Below are positions 27,397 through 36,286 of a DNA stretch of 52,605 bases, in pieces. The translations under genes were made by a program, and so were the position numbers. The stretch spans positions 1-52,605 of the forward strand of contig CAMLLD010000046.1 of assembly GCA_946480785.1 (NCBI GenBank). The letters run 5' to 3'. The stretch's first letter is position 1. Every line of letters starts with the position of its first letter. The notes under the pieces are model-generated. The model did no database searches, was not told where the DNA came from, and saw nothing but the letters and a program-made list of their open reading frames with translations. Origin of the DNA: an uncultured Blastocatellia bacterium. Lineage in GTDB: Bacteria > Acidobacteriota > Blastocatellia > Pyrinomonadales > Pyrinomonadaceae.

Positions 27397-30300
27397 TTAG
27401 AACTGCGCCTTGAAAGAAAATTGGACGGAGCGCGCACCGCCGATCTGATACAGCGGACTCAGCCCCGACCCGAACATTCCACTCCCCAACCCTTTGCCAA
27501 ACGTTTGCGTTGATTGTCCGAAACTAGCCGAGCTGAGCAGATTTACCGGGTCAGCAAAATTGGGATGGTTGAACAGATTGAAGACGTCAGCGCGGAACAG
27601 CAGACTGACCCGCTCGCTCAGACCAAACCTGCGCCGCAGCGAGAAGTCTGTCTGGTTCAGCGGAAAACCTCGGAGGACGTTGCGGCCCAACGTGCCTTGC
27701 CTGCCAACAGGCGGAATAACGAAGGCCGCTTTATTGAATAGTTTGCCGCCGGGTGCTTTCGGGTCGATCACGTAGAGCGGCTGGCCCGCAATAACATCGG
27801 GCCGCACGTTCACGTTCTCGCCCAGGAGATTGAAAAACGAGCGGGCAATGAGATCCACGGGCGTGGCACTCTGAACTCGCACGATCGTGTCGATGGACCA
27901 ATTGCCGAGGACAGCACGGCCTAGTTGTGAATGCGGCGCGGGAATGTCATACGTGATCGCCGAGGAAAAGGAATGGCGTAAATCAAAGTCCGAAGAGGCG
28001 TGGTCCAGTCCGATACCGACGTCGGAAGAGGCGTCGTCGAGTGAATGTGACCACGTGTAACTCGCAAGCGCTTGCAGTCCGTGCGACAACCGCCGCTGAA
28101 ACTGCAACTGCAACGCCTGGTAATCGGAGGTTGCTTCGTTGCCCACAATTTGGACACTCAGGAAAGTGGGATTCGGGCTCGTGAACCGGCGCACACTGAT
28201 CAGCTCTCGCCCCACCGCGGCAACGTAAGACGCAGTCACTGTCTGGGCAGCCCCAAGCGATTGTTCGACAGCGACGTTCCATTGATACGTGCGTGGTAGT
28301 TTCAGATCCGGATCAAACGCCGCTACGGTATTGAACGGCGGATTAGGAAACACGGGTGGCTGGGCCGCAGCTTCGCTAACCGGAAACGGAACATTCGTCG
28401 GGATTGGAGTGCGAAAGCCGGTGGAGAAAGGTGGCAGCGTAAATCCGAGCGTCGACTGAGCGTTGCCCATGTCGTAGAAAACACCCACGCCGCCGCGAAC
28501 GACAGTTTCCCTGCCCGGCGTCCGCGACAGCATGTAAGCGATGCCAAACCGCGGCGCGAGATTGAGGTACCGCGTGTTGTAAAGCGGGGTCCCCTGCGGC
28601 GCGAGCGTCATCGTGGCCGGATTGTCGACACCAGTAGCAGTGTAGGCGTCATTGCCATCAGCGCCACGCGGAGCGGGATTGACCTCCCAGCGGAGACCGT
28701 ACGTGAGTGTCAGATGTTGGCTGGTACGCCAGGTGTCTTGCGCAAAGGCGGAGAAGTTTTTGAACCGCGGCTCCGCATCCCGGTTCGCCATCACTCCGAG
28801 TAACGACGCGCTCGCGTTCCGCACCGCAGTAGCGTTACTGAACGAAGCCTGTTGGAAATAGCGGCTTAGGCTGAAGAGCGGACTGAGCCGCCGATAATCG
28901 AGACCGAATTTGAGTTGGTGCTGCGCCACTAAAACGGAGAAAGTGTCGACCACATTCCATTGCCGCTGGAAACTCGCAGTACTGCTACCCACGCGCAACT
29001 CCGGGCGACCACCGAAGGAGAGAGTGAAGGTCACCTGTGAATCTTTCGGTGAAGCGAACGAAGGAAACAGCGCCGAGTCCGGCACTGGCACTGCGCCGCC
29101 GAAATCATCGAGCGCCAGAAACGCTCCCGCCTTGTTCTCGCTGTAATTGATCCGCAGATCATTATTCGCAGTCGGCGTCGGAGAATAGGCTGCACCGAAG
29201 GTGATCGTGCGCGTCTTGAAAGCGACTGTGCGCGGACTACTCAACTGAGTTTGCGCGCGAGACGTTGTATCCGACGGCGCGTAGTTGTAACGGCCAAACA
29301 GTACCAGCTTGGAGGTCAACGTCTGATCGATGCGTATGCTGGTTGCGTTGAGCGTCGCCGGAATTGAGTAACCAGCCGAGAACTGGGCCAATCCGTTGCC
29401 CAGGTCATTTCCATTCGGCACGGGGAAGGCATTCAGATAAGGTTGAATCCGCGGTAACGCAGTTTGCCGCAGGTTAATTGACGGAACTTCGGCATTCGAG
29501 ATCACCTGCGGCTGCCGCAAACGCAATCCTTCATAACTAAAGAAGAAGAACGATCGGTTACGACCGTTGTACCCGGGTTGGCGGCCACCTTCGCCGAAGC
29601 GCGGCAATAGAATCGGCCCATGAAAGACCCCACCGAAATCGTTCTGCCGCAAAGGAGGTTTGGCGAGACGGCTCCGATTAGTGAACCAGTCGTTGGCGTC
29701 AAACAGATCGTTCCGCACGTAATCAAAAACAGCGCCGTGGAAATCATTCGTGCCGGAGCGGGTGACGATCGAGACCTGCGCGCCGAGACTGCGGCCAAAC
29801 TCGGCGGCGTAACTGGAAGTCAACACCTTGAACTCTTCGAGCGCGTCGACCGAGACGAGGTTGTTGGTGCCGCCAAACACGGTAAGACCCGGCAACGTGC
29901 CCGCGAGCGTCTGCCCCTGATTCTGGCTGCCGGACATCGCCGTGTTCGCGCTGACACCATCAACCGTGAAGTAGTTGGTATCCGCCCGCTGCCCGTTCAC
30001 GCTGAACTGGCCCAGGTCGTTGCTGCCGACTCTCGTCTGGACCACACCGGGCGTGAGCGTCATCAACGATTGAAAACTCCTGCCGTTCAGCGGCAGGTTG
30101 GCGACAAATTGGCGATCGACTACGGTTGCGACTTCGGCTGATTCATTGATGAGCGAAGCTCCTTCGAGAACCTCCACTGACTGGCTGATCTCGCCAACTA
30201 CGAGAGTAATGCGAAGCGTCACCTGATCGTTGACGTTCAGGGTGATGTTCTTCACTTCGACAGGGGCAAATCCCGTCCGTGTAGCCGTGAGTGAATACTG

Positions 30301-30525
30301 GCCCGGCGCCAGCGACGGGAAAACGAAGCGTCCTTCGTTGTTACTCGTCATCAAGCGTTGTGAACCCTGGGCGACGTTGACCAGCGCGATACTAGCCCCG
30401 GCCACGATCGCGCCCTTTTGATCCTCGACAGTGCCGCTGAGCGTCGCCGTCGAGGACTGCGCAAACGTGAGTACGGGGAAACAGAGAACAGCGATAAGAA
30501 CAAACAAGGTTCCGAATCTCGGCAT
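27397..30525 (-). CDS. Oar-like TonB-dependent outer-membrane protein
   Basis: A 1,042-residue outer-membrane beta-barrel. Signal peptide 1-22 (cut after TFA), then a carboxypeptidase-regulatory-like domain (about 25-110: TLSGTVEDQKGAIVAGASI, EGRFVFPSLAPGQYSLTATR), a plug domain (RQFVANLPLNGRSFQSLMTL, FTVDGVS) and a barrel of over 700 residues ending in aromatic VQFSFKAQF, the usual BAM signal. The start is ATG 30523-30525 with AGGAG upstream; the longer frame to 30618 has no signal at its N-terminus. Such proteins take up or secrete peptides and oligosaccharides. It is 163 bp downstream of the sigma-fusion gene and 6 bp upstream of the subtilase. Confidence 0.93.
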   Translation of the reverse strand: MPRFGTLFVLIAVLCFPVLTFAQSSTATLSGTVEDQKGAIVAGASIALVNVAQGSQRLMTSNNEGRFVFPSLAPGQYSLTATRTGFAPVEVKNITLNVNDQVTLRITLVVGEISQSVEVLEGASLINESAEVATVVDRQFVANLPLNGRSFQSLMTLTPGVVQTRVGSNDLGQFSVNGQRADTNYFTVDGVSANTAMSGSQNQGQTLAGTLPGLTVFGGTNNLVSVDALEEFKVLTSSYAAEFGRSLGAQVSIVTRSGTNDFHGAVFDYVRNDLFDANDWFTNRSRLAKPPLRQNDFGGVFHGPILLPRFGEGGRQPGYNGRNRSFFFFSYEGLRLRQPQVISNAEVPSINLRQTALPRIQPYLNAFPVPNGNDLGNGLAQFSAGYSIPATLNATSIRIDQTLTSKLVLFGRYNYAPSDTTSRAQTQLSSPRTVAFKTRTITFGAAYSPTPTANNDLRINYSENKAGAFLALDDFGGAVPVPDSALFPSFASPKDSQVTFTLSFGGRPELRVGSSTASFQRQWNVVDTFSVLVAQHQLKFGLDYRRLSPLFSLSRYFQQASFSNATAVRNASASLLGVMANRDAEPRFKNFSAFAQDTWRTSQHLTLTYGLRWEVNPAPRGADGNDAYTATGVDNPATMTLAPQGTPLYNTRYLNLAPRFGIAYMLSRTPGRETVVRGGVGVFYDMGNAQSTLGFTLPPFSTGFRTPIPTNVPFPVSEAAAQPPVFPNPPFNTVAAFDPDLKLPRTYQWNVAVEQSLGAAQTVTASYVAAVGRELISVRRFTSPNPTFLSVQIVGNEATSDYQALQLQFQRRLSHGLQALASYTWSHSLDDASSDVGIGLDHASSDFDLRHSFSSAITYDIPAPHSQLGRAVLGNWSIDTIVRVQSATPVDLIARSFFNLLGENVNVRPDVIAGQPLYVIDPKAPGGKLFNKAAFVIPPVGRQGTLGRNVLRGFPLNQTDFSLRRRFGLSERVSLLFRADVFNLFNHPNFADPVNLLSSASFGQSTQTFGKGLGSGMFGSGLSPLYQIGGARSVQFSFKAQF

Positions 30526-30688
30526 TAGGTCTCCTGGATCACAAACGCTTCCGCCGCGCGTCGCGATCTTTGCAAGCAACGCGTCTGCTGGGACGGAGCG
30601 TTGTCGTGAGTTTTGCACTCTTCGTCTCTACTCCCACTTGCGAGATAAAGAGCGGCAGTATTCAAGTAAAAACAACAGGGGCAGCCGC

Positions 30689-33600
30689 CTATTTGCCAGC
30701 GACTGCCCGTCTAATTTTTTCCGCAAGAATTAACGAGGTAGCAAGTTCGCTACGAAAGCGGGTGCTTTTCACACCGTCGTTGCTCGCCGTCGCGGAGGAA
30801 GCGGCGAATGAGGAGCGCACCGACTGATCGATTATGACGATGAGGCGATGTAAACGGTCGATCTCGGTTAGCAGAGCCGCGCTGGTGGAGATCTCAACGC
30901 GTTCTGCTTCCGGCTTGAGGCTCTCATTTGAAAAGAGAATTTGCCGAAGCTCTCCATCCAGAGTTGATAACTCTCGCTGGAGAGCTTCGGCGTGGTTGCG
31001 AACCAAACTGACCCATTTGGCCCGCGCGCTGGGGGTGAACTGGTCCAACTGTGCCGCTGAGAACCGCGACCCGAGTTGTTTGAGCTCCAGGGAATGAGCA
31101 AGGGCGCGTTGCGATCGGCTAATCACTCGTGCCGCAAACTCGCGCACGAGCTGATCGCGGTATTGCTCTGTTTGAGCGGCGCCATCGTGCGCAGCGAAGT
31201 AGCGACTCAGCTCCTCATAGAGCGGAATGGATTGGTCCGTGCCGCCAAGGTCTCTAACGATTACTCTTCCGGATTCCTTGGTCTTGCGCGCCAGCAGTTC
31301 GCTGGTGGTGTCTAGCTGAATCCTGACTGCTGACGGATCGTTTACGACGCGAGTAAGCTCGCGCACGATCTCCTTTCGCGTCTCGTCGTTATCTACCACC
31401 CCGCGAACTTCGAGCACTCCCGCCGGTGTTTTGACGAGACTCAATTGATCGCCGAACCTCGTCCTGAACTGGTCCAACGCGTAAGCGACGTTGACCTCCA
31501 GCTCCGCACTCGCCACGGTTGAAGGAGACGTCGTCGACGCCGAGACGGCGTGCTTCGCGCCGGTCGTCTTCGCCGCATCTGCCCTTGAAACTAATTCCGC
31601 GTCCGGCTCAAACACTGTCGGACTCACCAGATCCAATTGCGGCTGTTCGTAGACGACCTCGACGAAGTTGTAGTCGTAGGTTTCGCGGCCGTCGGTGATG
31701 ACCAGCGTTTGCGCAATCGGATGAAGATCGGATTTTCGCAGTGTCAGCACTGCTCGTAATAATCCATCACTGCGGGTTTGCTCCGCGTCGTAAGCGACGA
31801 TATAGGCATCCGCAGTCTCCTTTACGCGTGCAGCCTCCGGCCGGCCGAGAAGGGCACTGAAAACGATTGCCGACGGATCCAACTGCCACAGTTCCGACTC
31901 GCGAATCGCCTTTGCCGGATCCTGAACACCGGTTTCGATCCTCTGACCGGTACCGCGCCGATAGATCCGGCGCAACGGTTTTCCATTCGCCGGCTTCTCC
32001 TCAGACCAAACTCCGGTCATCAGTTGTCCTTTGCCGTCAAAAACACGGCGCACGCTCAGGCCACGCTCTTCATCACGCCATACATCGATGCGCTTCTTAT
32101 CGATCACTGCGCCATCACTTCGCCGGCGTTGCTCCAACTCCATAACACGATGCAGCGCCACGTTTGCCGGCAGCGGTAATGACTCCTGCGCGCTCGCACG
32201 TCCAAGCAAATCTGCCGTGGTGATACTCGGATTATTTTCCAGCCGAAACGTCAGCAGGATTCCGATCAAGACCAACGAAACAACGGCCGTGATGAAACCA
32301 GGTCGCAGCCAGAACGAGCGTCGCAAATCCAGCCCACCCAACAGGCCCGACAATTTCGTTTTGGGCAAAGACTCCGCTTTCAAAAAGCTCGCCTCAGCAG
32401 GCACCGAACGAATCACGACCGGCGGCGTAGCCGGAACGAGGCTCAACGGTTGAGATTCGACCAGGAAATTCGGCTCTTCATACATCACCTCGACCATGGG
32501 CCAGGGATGACCGTAGTGGAAACTAACTTCAAGGCTGCGGTTCTCGCTCAAACGAAGCCGCCGATATTGGATCGGATCGCCGTGCGGCGGCGGCTCGATC
32601 GTCATGACGAGTAGCCGTGCCCGCTCCTCACTCAACACTTCCACAAAATTCAACTCTTCCGCGATCGTCACGTCCAGGCGCAGACGGCTGACGGGTGAGC
32701 TCACCGATTGCGAACCGAGCACATAGCCATTCACCGAAACACAAAGCTCGCGCGGATAATGCTCAAACAACTCTGTGGCCCGGCGACGACATTGCGTCAA
32801 CACTGGACCAGTGATCTTTTCTTCTTCCGTCTTCCCCCGCCGGCGCGATGGGGCCGCACTACCGCTGCCCCCTGAGTGTCGCGGTCCCCTGGTCCCATCG
32901 CGCCAGTTGTTATTCGGTCCGAGCGTGTCGGCGGGATGTCTTTCCGCCAATAGCGGCAGACCGAGTCGAGCGTTTACTTCATCGAGACAAAACGGACAAC
33001 TCACAATGTGCGCGAGCGTGAAGCTGTCTGCCGTGCTGGTAAGACTCTGCGCATACAAACGGCTAAGCTGCTCGCGACTCAGACATTCGCCCTGACAGGA
33101 ATCGAAGATTGCATTGCGCAGCTCGAGCAACAGCCTGTCGGCCGAGCACACGCCATTGGTCGTCGTCGTATTACCCAGAGGCGGGTGCTGAATGATCTTC
33201 AGCGCCTGCGGATTTTCCAAAAACACACGCGCTTCGTTACGCGCGAAGGTCAGTTGCTGCCGCACTGCCTGAAACGTTCCGCGCAGAACCTGCGCGATTT
33301 CACTCAAGTGGTAACCATGAAAATACCGCAGGATCAAAACGCTGCCGGCGCGCGACGACTGCTTGCGCAAACATGCGTACTGACAGACGCGGCGCAACTG
33401 ATCCTGCGTGTGAAAGATCGTGTAGGGATCCGTTGCTTCCAGCGCGGCCTCGGCGCCGCTGTAGTCAACGATCGATTGTGTTTGGTTATGACTGCGACCG
33501 GCCAGACGCACTTGCGAAACATGAATGTTGCGCAATGTCGTGTAGAGATACGCCGGAATGTTCTGCACCGCCGAGAGATCCGTGTGCGCAGTCGCAAATT

Positions 33601-33751
33601 GAGCGAAGACTTCCTGAACAAGATCTTCCGCGCGTTCGCGATCGCGATTGGTCATCTGCAGGGCCCACCTTCGGAGCCAGTCGTAATGCTCGATGAAGGC
33701 GGCCTCGTGAGATTTAAAAATCTCTTCATTAAACGCAGGTTTTGATGACAT
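30689..33751 (-). CDS. ECF sigma factor fused to ZAS-type zinc motif, membrane span and large exported domain
   Basis: A single 1,020-residue chain. Residues 16-80 are sigma region 2 (RAEDLVQEVFAQF). Residues 135-178 are region 4 with its helix-turn-helix (YHLSEIAQVLRGTFQAVRQQ). Residues 240-262 hold H248-x3-C252-xx-C255 (AHIVSCPFCLDEV), the Zn-anti-sigma (ZAS) signature. A Ser/Gly/Arg linker (280-310) and a beta-rich segment (315-430) follow. There is one membrane span at about 486-503 (GFITAVVSLVLIGILLTF). The exported half (520-1020) starts with a domain reminiscent of the RseB/LolA-like sensor fold and ends in long helices. It looks like a sigma factor carrying its own membrane-bound anti-sigma. 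The receptor and subtilase genes lie downstream. Confidence 0.85.
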   Translation of the reverse strand: MSSKPAFNEEIFKSHEAAFIEHYDWLRRWALQMTNRDRERAEDLVQEVFAQFATAHTDLSAVQNIPAYLYTTLRNIHVSQVRLAGRSHNQTQSIVDYSGAEAALEATDPYTIFHTQDQLRRVCQYACLRKQSSRAGSVLILRYFHGYHLSEIAQVLRGTFQAVRQQLTFARNEARVFLENPQALKIIQHPPLGNTTTTNGVCSADRLLLELRNAIFDSCQGECLSREQLSRLYAQSLTSTADSFTLAHIVSCPFCLDEVNARLGLPLLAERHPADTLGPNNNWRDGTRGPRHSGGSGSAAPSRRRGKTEEEKITGPVLTQCRRRATELFEHYPRELCVSVNGYVLGSQSVSSPVSRLRLDVTIAEELNFVEVLSEERARLLVMTIEPPPHGDPIQYRRLRLSENRSLEVSFHYGHPWPMVEVMYEEPNFLVESQPLSLVPATPPVVIRSVPAEASFLKAESLPKTKLSGLLGGLDLRRSFWLRPGFITAVVSLVLIGILLTFRLENNPSITTADLLGRASAQESLPLPANVALHRVMELEQRRRSDGAVIDKKRIDVWRDEERGLSVRRVFDGKGQLMTGVWSEEKPANGKPLRRIYRRGTGQRIETGVQDPAKAIRESELWQLDPSAIVFSALLGRPEAARVKETADAYIVAYDAEQTRSDGLLRAVLTLRKSDLHPIAQTLVITDGRETYDYNFVEVVYEQPQLDLVSPTVFEPDAELVSRADAAKTTGAKHAVSASTTSPSTVASAELEVNVAYALDQFRTRFGDQLSLVKTPAGVLEVRGVVDNDETRKEIVRELTRVVNDPSAVRIQLDTTSELLARKTKESGRVIVRDLGGTDQSIPLYEELSRYFAAHDGAAQTEQYRDQLVREFAARVISRSQRALAHSLELKQLGSRFSAAQLDQFTPSARAKWVSLVRNHAEALQRELSTLDGELRQILFSNESLKPEAERVEISTSAALLTEIDRLHRLIVIIDQSVRSSFAASSATASNDGVKSTRFRSELATSLILAEKIRRAVAGK

Positions 33752-33867
33752 GGCGGTGAAGCGAACTAAAGTCTTCGTGGTTTATGTCGTTAGAATCGCG
33801 GTTGGTGTGAGGGCGCGATGAGCGCGAGTTTTCACAAAACGCGACAAATTATCCGATTAGGATTTGC

Positions 33868-34152
33868 TCAGACTGGAAGCGCGCTCTCGACCGCGAGTGA
33901 GTAATCGCTCGGCCCGTTTGCGGTGTGCGCTGCGTTTTCCCTGAGCAGGCAGTGGCTGCACACGCGAAGCGTGCTACCGGCGACCCTAATCGCGTGAACC
34001 TTATTTCGCTTCACGTAGTTATAGACAGTGCGCCGATCGACGTCGACAATCTTCGCCGCACCGGCCACTCTCACGACCTTCACGTACTCGCCACAACGAG
34101 GACACCAGACTTTGTCCCCGAGAACTAATGCAGGTTGCGTCATACTCTTCAC
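33868..34152 (-). CDS. Excisionase-type HTH protein with a four-cysteine zinc site
   Basis: A 94-residue protein. CPRC at about 17-20 and CSHC at about 65-68 flank a MerR/excisionase-like helix-turn-helix (AAKIVDVDRRTVYNYVKRN, KVHAIRVAGSTLRV), so the DNA-binding unit is inserted in a zinc ribbon. A second ATG four codons in (MTQPALV) may be the true start, although GGAGGTG lies just before the first. It is 116 bp upstream of the sigma-fusion gene on the same strand and could control it. This is probably a local transcription factor rather than a phage excisionase, as no integrase is nearby. Confidence 0.7.
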   Translation of the reverse strand: MKSMTQPALVLGDKVWCPRCGEYVKVVRVAGAAKIVDVDRRTVYNYVKRNKVHAIRVAGSTLRVCSHCLLRENAAHTANGPSDYSLAVESALPV

Positions 34153-34446
34153 CTCCGGCCGGACAACACCGCAAGAGACATCGAGCGACCATGCGGCGTG
34201 TCCGGCTGACCCCTTCTCAGACGGCTAAGCTCCCTACTGAGAGTGTCGCCATAATAGCGGTACTCGCAATTGCGTACAAGACAATAGTTAGATCTCCATC
34301 CTGCCGCTCAAGTGAATGAACGGTCGTTTTGGGCAATGCTTAAAGTGGTATTCGTGAGGGGGGAATTGCGTGCGCACGATATCCCACGAACAACCGACTG
34401 TCAACAGGCACGATGTTTCACGTGGTTCATCAACTGCGCGCGTTAC
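34153..34446. other. 294-bp gap without a gene
   Basis: Nothing coding was seen. It holds the upstream region of the HTH gene and, at 34414-34429, TGTTTCACGTGGTTCA, which matches the ParB-binding parS consensus in 13 of 16 positions but only in one and a half arms. Confidence 0.4.
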
Positions 34447-35031
34447 TCAACGCCCGCGGCCGTAAAGCTCCTCGAGCTTGCGCCACGTCTTGATCTTCGT
34501 TAACGAACACGGCGGCGCGTAACCGAGCCGTTCCGCTTTGATCGCGAGGCCCGCGTAACTCAAAGTCGTCCGCGTATCGCATTTCAAATGCACCAATGTT
34601 TTCGGCAGACATTGATCTCGCCCCACACGCAACAGACGCATGTGCTTGATAAAATCCTGATCCGGAAACAGCAGCTCCGCCGCGAAGATCTCCGCGCCGA
34701 CTTCCACTTCCCTGCTCAAATTGGATTGATCGCAGTAGTAGACGCCGAGGTCCCGGTCGCGAAAGAAGTGCTTCAACTCGTGGGCCATGGTGAAGACCAT
34801 CGGATCCTGCGGCAGCCCGCTCGCGAGCATCACGGTCGTACCAAGATGATCATTAATAAAGGCGCCACGCAGATGCCGCAGACGATACGGCCACGAGTCG
34901 ATCACGATGCCGTGACGATCGTAGATGCGTCGCAGATCGCTCGCGAGCACGCGCGGCGAGCACAGCCCGTGTTCGGCCCGGACTTGCCGCGCCAAAAGTT
35001 TGAGTTCTTCGTAATAAGCCTGCCGGTTCAT
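34447..35031 (-). CDS. ImmA/IrrE-family metallopeptidase
   Basis: A 194-residue zinc protease with the HExxH-type motif as HELKHFF at about 84-90 (AHELKHFFRD) and a downstream Glu in EVGAEIFAAELLFP. In ICEs, phages and Deinococcus, ImmA/IrrE proteases cleave or inactivate the XRE repressor encoded next to them, which releases DNA-damage or mobile-element genes. Here the ATG overlaps the stop of the XRE gene by 4 bp (ATGA), a tight coupling. Likely job: inactivate the repressor at 35028-35420 on a stress signal. Confidence 0.9.
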   Translation of the reverse strand: MNRQAYYEELKLLARQVRAEHGLCSPRVLASDLRRIYDRHGIVIDSWPYRLRHLRGAFINDHLGTTVMLASGLPQDPMVFTMAHELKHFFRDRDLGVYYCDQSNLSREVEVGAEIFAAELLFPDQDFIKHMRLLRVGRDQCLPKTLVHLKCDTRTTLSYAGLAIKAERLGYAPPCSLTKIKTWRKLEELYGRGR

Positions 35032-35420
35032 CTCTGTTTACTTCCTTTCCGGCCAGGCTTCGGACGAGCCCTGCCCTCATAGATCGCGCGGGCGCGGCGA
35101 AACTCCGCATACTTCCGCAGTTCTTCCAGATCAGCGGGATGCAACTGCCTCGCAGTGCGCAGTAACGCTTTCAGACTTTCGTCTTCTTCTTTATCAACCA
35201 GCTCGTCGGGCAGGAACGACATCATCGATACACCGAAGAAACGCGCGATGCGTTCGACGTCTTTAACACTCGGCCGATACGCGCCTGTTTCCCAACGTGA
35301 GATCGTGTTCGCGGCGACTTTCAACTGAATGGAGAGCGCCTCCTGAGACAGACCTTCGCCGTGGTTATAACTCACGCGCAGCTCTCTGATGCGCGCTGCG
35401 ATGTGGTCCAACAGATCCAT
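35028..35420 (-). CDS. XRE-family repressor
   Basis: A 130-residue regulator. Residues 8-65 form the Cro/CI helix-turn-helix (LSQEALSIQLKVAANTISRW, ETGAYRPSVKDVERIARFF), followed by an acidic linker (DKEEDESLKALLRTARQLH) and a basic tail. It is paired with the ImmA-like protease by a 4-bp overlap. The palindromes at 35490-35504 and 35523-35540, between it and the divergent gene at 35587, are its likely operators, giving control of both directions. Confidence 0.9.
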   Translation of the reverse strand: MDLLDHIAARIRELRVSYNHGEGLSQEALSIQLKVAANTISRWETGAYRPSVKDVERIARFFGVSMMSFLPDELVDKEEDESLKALLRTARQLHPADLEELRKYAEFRRARAIYEGRARPKPGRKGSKQR

Positions 35421-35470
35421 TTTGTTTACTCTTTCTCATCCTGAATGAGGACGGCATTTTGCTAATATCG

Positions 35471-35499
35471 TTGACAAGGTTGTGAGGCGCGCGTATTAT
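35471..35499 (+). promoter_or_regulatory. Consensus sigma-70 promoter
   Basis: TTGACA at 35471-35476, exactly 17 bp, then TATTAT at 35494-35499, reading toward the gene at 35587. The -35 is perfect and the -10 has one mismatch, so it should be strong unless repressed. Confidence 0.75.
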
Positions 35500-35504
35500 A
35501 CGCG
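35490..35504. promoter_or_regulatory. Palindrome over the -10 box
   Basis: CGCGTATTATACGCG is a perfect 15-bp palindrome with an odd centre. It contains the -10 hexamer, so a bound repressor would block the promoter. Confidence 0.6.
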
Positions 35505-35522
35505 AGCGGCAATTTAATTCAA

Positions 35523-35540
35523 TGGTATCGAGCGATACCA
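35523..35540. promoter_or_regulatory. Inverted repeat near the transcription start
   Basis: TGGTATC-GAGC-GATACCA, 7-bp arms around a 4-bp centre, lies about 25 bp downstream of the -10 box. It is a typical XRE/Cro-type operator and a candidate target of the adjacent repressor. Confidence 0.6.
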
Positions 35541-35586
35541 AAGTTCTCAGCCCAGACTAAAACAAAATTTAAGCGAGTGACCTCAC

Positions 35587-35922
35587 ATGAAAAGTAATTT
35601 TTTTCGTAAGCGAGTTTTCCTCGCGTCGATATCTACTGGTCACACTTCATACATTCTGGCGGAAGTCGAATCGAGTCGCGGTGGCGAATACAAGTGGGGC
35701 CACTGCATGCTGACGATTGCCGACTGTCGCCGTCGCGTTCAACTCGAGTTCTTTCTCGGCACCGTGCGCGCGCGGCGTGAGAGTTTGAAGAAGTTGGACC
35801 TGTTACTGAAAGTGCTCGGCTCGTTTCGCAACGCGCTGCTCGCGGAAGCTCAGCTCATCACTGAATACGAGCGCACGGCGAAACGTGGCAGCACAAAAAA
35901 GCTCAAGGCCAAAGCGCAATGA
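35587..35922 (+). CDS. Small basic protein controlled by the XRE/ImmA pair
   Basis: A 111-residue basic protein, not recognised. A beta-rich N-terminal half (VFLASISTGHTSYILAEVES) is followed by a helical half and a Lys-rich tail (KRGSTKKLKAKAQ). The promoter upstream is strong and overlaid with palindromes, so expression is probably off until the XRE repressor is removed. The ATG has only a weak ribosome-binding site. It lies 100 bp before the Ku operon and could be part of the same DNA-damage response. Confidence 0.55.
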   Translation: MKSNFFRKRVFLASISTGHTSYILAEVESSRGGEYKWGHCMLTIADCRRRVQLEFFLGTVRARRESLKKLDLLLKVLGSFRNALLAEAQLITEYERTAKRGSTKKLKAKAQ

Positions 35923-36022
35923 ACCTCAACTCCCCTTCTCTGGCATTTCGTTTGCGCTGAGTTCCTGCCTGGTTAATTAGTGATCTGGAACAGAACAGAA
36001 GCGAAGGGCGGGAGTCTGTCAT

Positions 36023-36286
36023 ATGCTCGACCAGCAAGTGGACGATCAACAAGTTGACGACAAGGGAACCGATCAGGAACAGGCGAGACAAATTCTGACG
36101 GCGCTGCGTGATCGCGGCTTCGACGGCGATAATGAGAAGCTGGCGACCGCACTCGGCCGTTCAATCGAACAAGTCGCCGCGTTTATCGACGGTAGTGAAA
36201 CCATCGATGACGACGTGGTGATGAAGGCCAGAGGAGTCGCGCTGCAACGCGGAATTGAAGTCGAACAGGAGGATAGCGAGAGCTGA
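36023..36286 (+). CDS. Small acidic HTH-like protein, first gene of the Ku operon
   Basis: An 87-residue acidic protein with a GGGCGGGAG ribosome-binding site. Residues 20-80 read like a degenerate helix-turn-helix domain (NEKLATALGRSIEQVAAFI, then DDDVVMKARGVALQRG). The N-terminus repeats QQVDD. Its stop codon TGA overlaps an apparent CTG start for the next gene. It is not a known Ku partner; its position suggests a regulator or accessory factor of end joining. Confidence 0.65.
   Translation: MLDQQVDDQQVDDKGTDQEQARQILTALRDRGFDGDNEKLATALGRSIEQVAAFIDGSETIDDDVVMKARGVALQRGIEVEQEDSES

Noticed and set aside
30526..30618. Longer N-terminus for the Oar-like protein
   Set aside because: The extension would bury the signal peptide; the ATG at 30523-30525 has a clear AGGAG site.
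33868..34152. Phage excisionase implying an integrated element
   Set aside because: No integrase, att repeats or phage genes nearby; the zinc-cysteine frame suggests a regulator.
34414..34429. parS site TGTTTCACGTGGTTCA
   Set aside because: Three mismatches, all in one half-site, and no parAB genes nearby; a chance match is likely.
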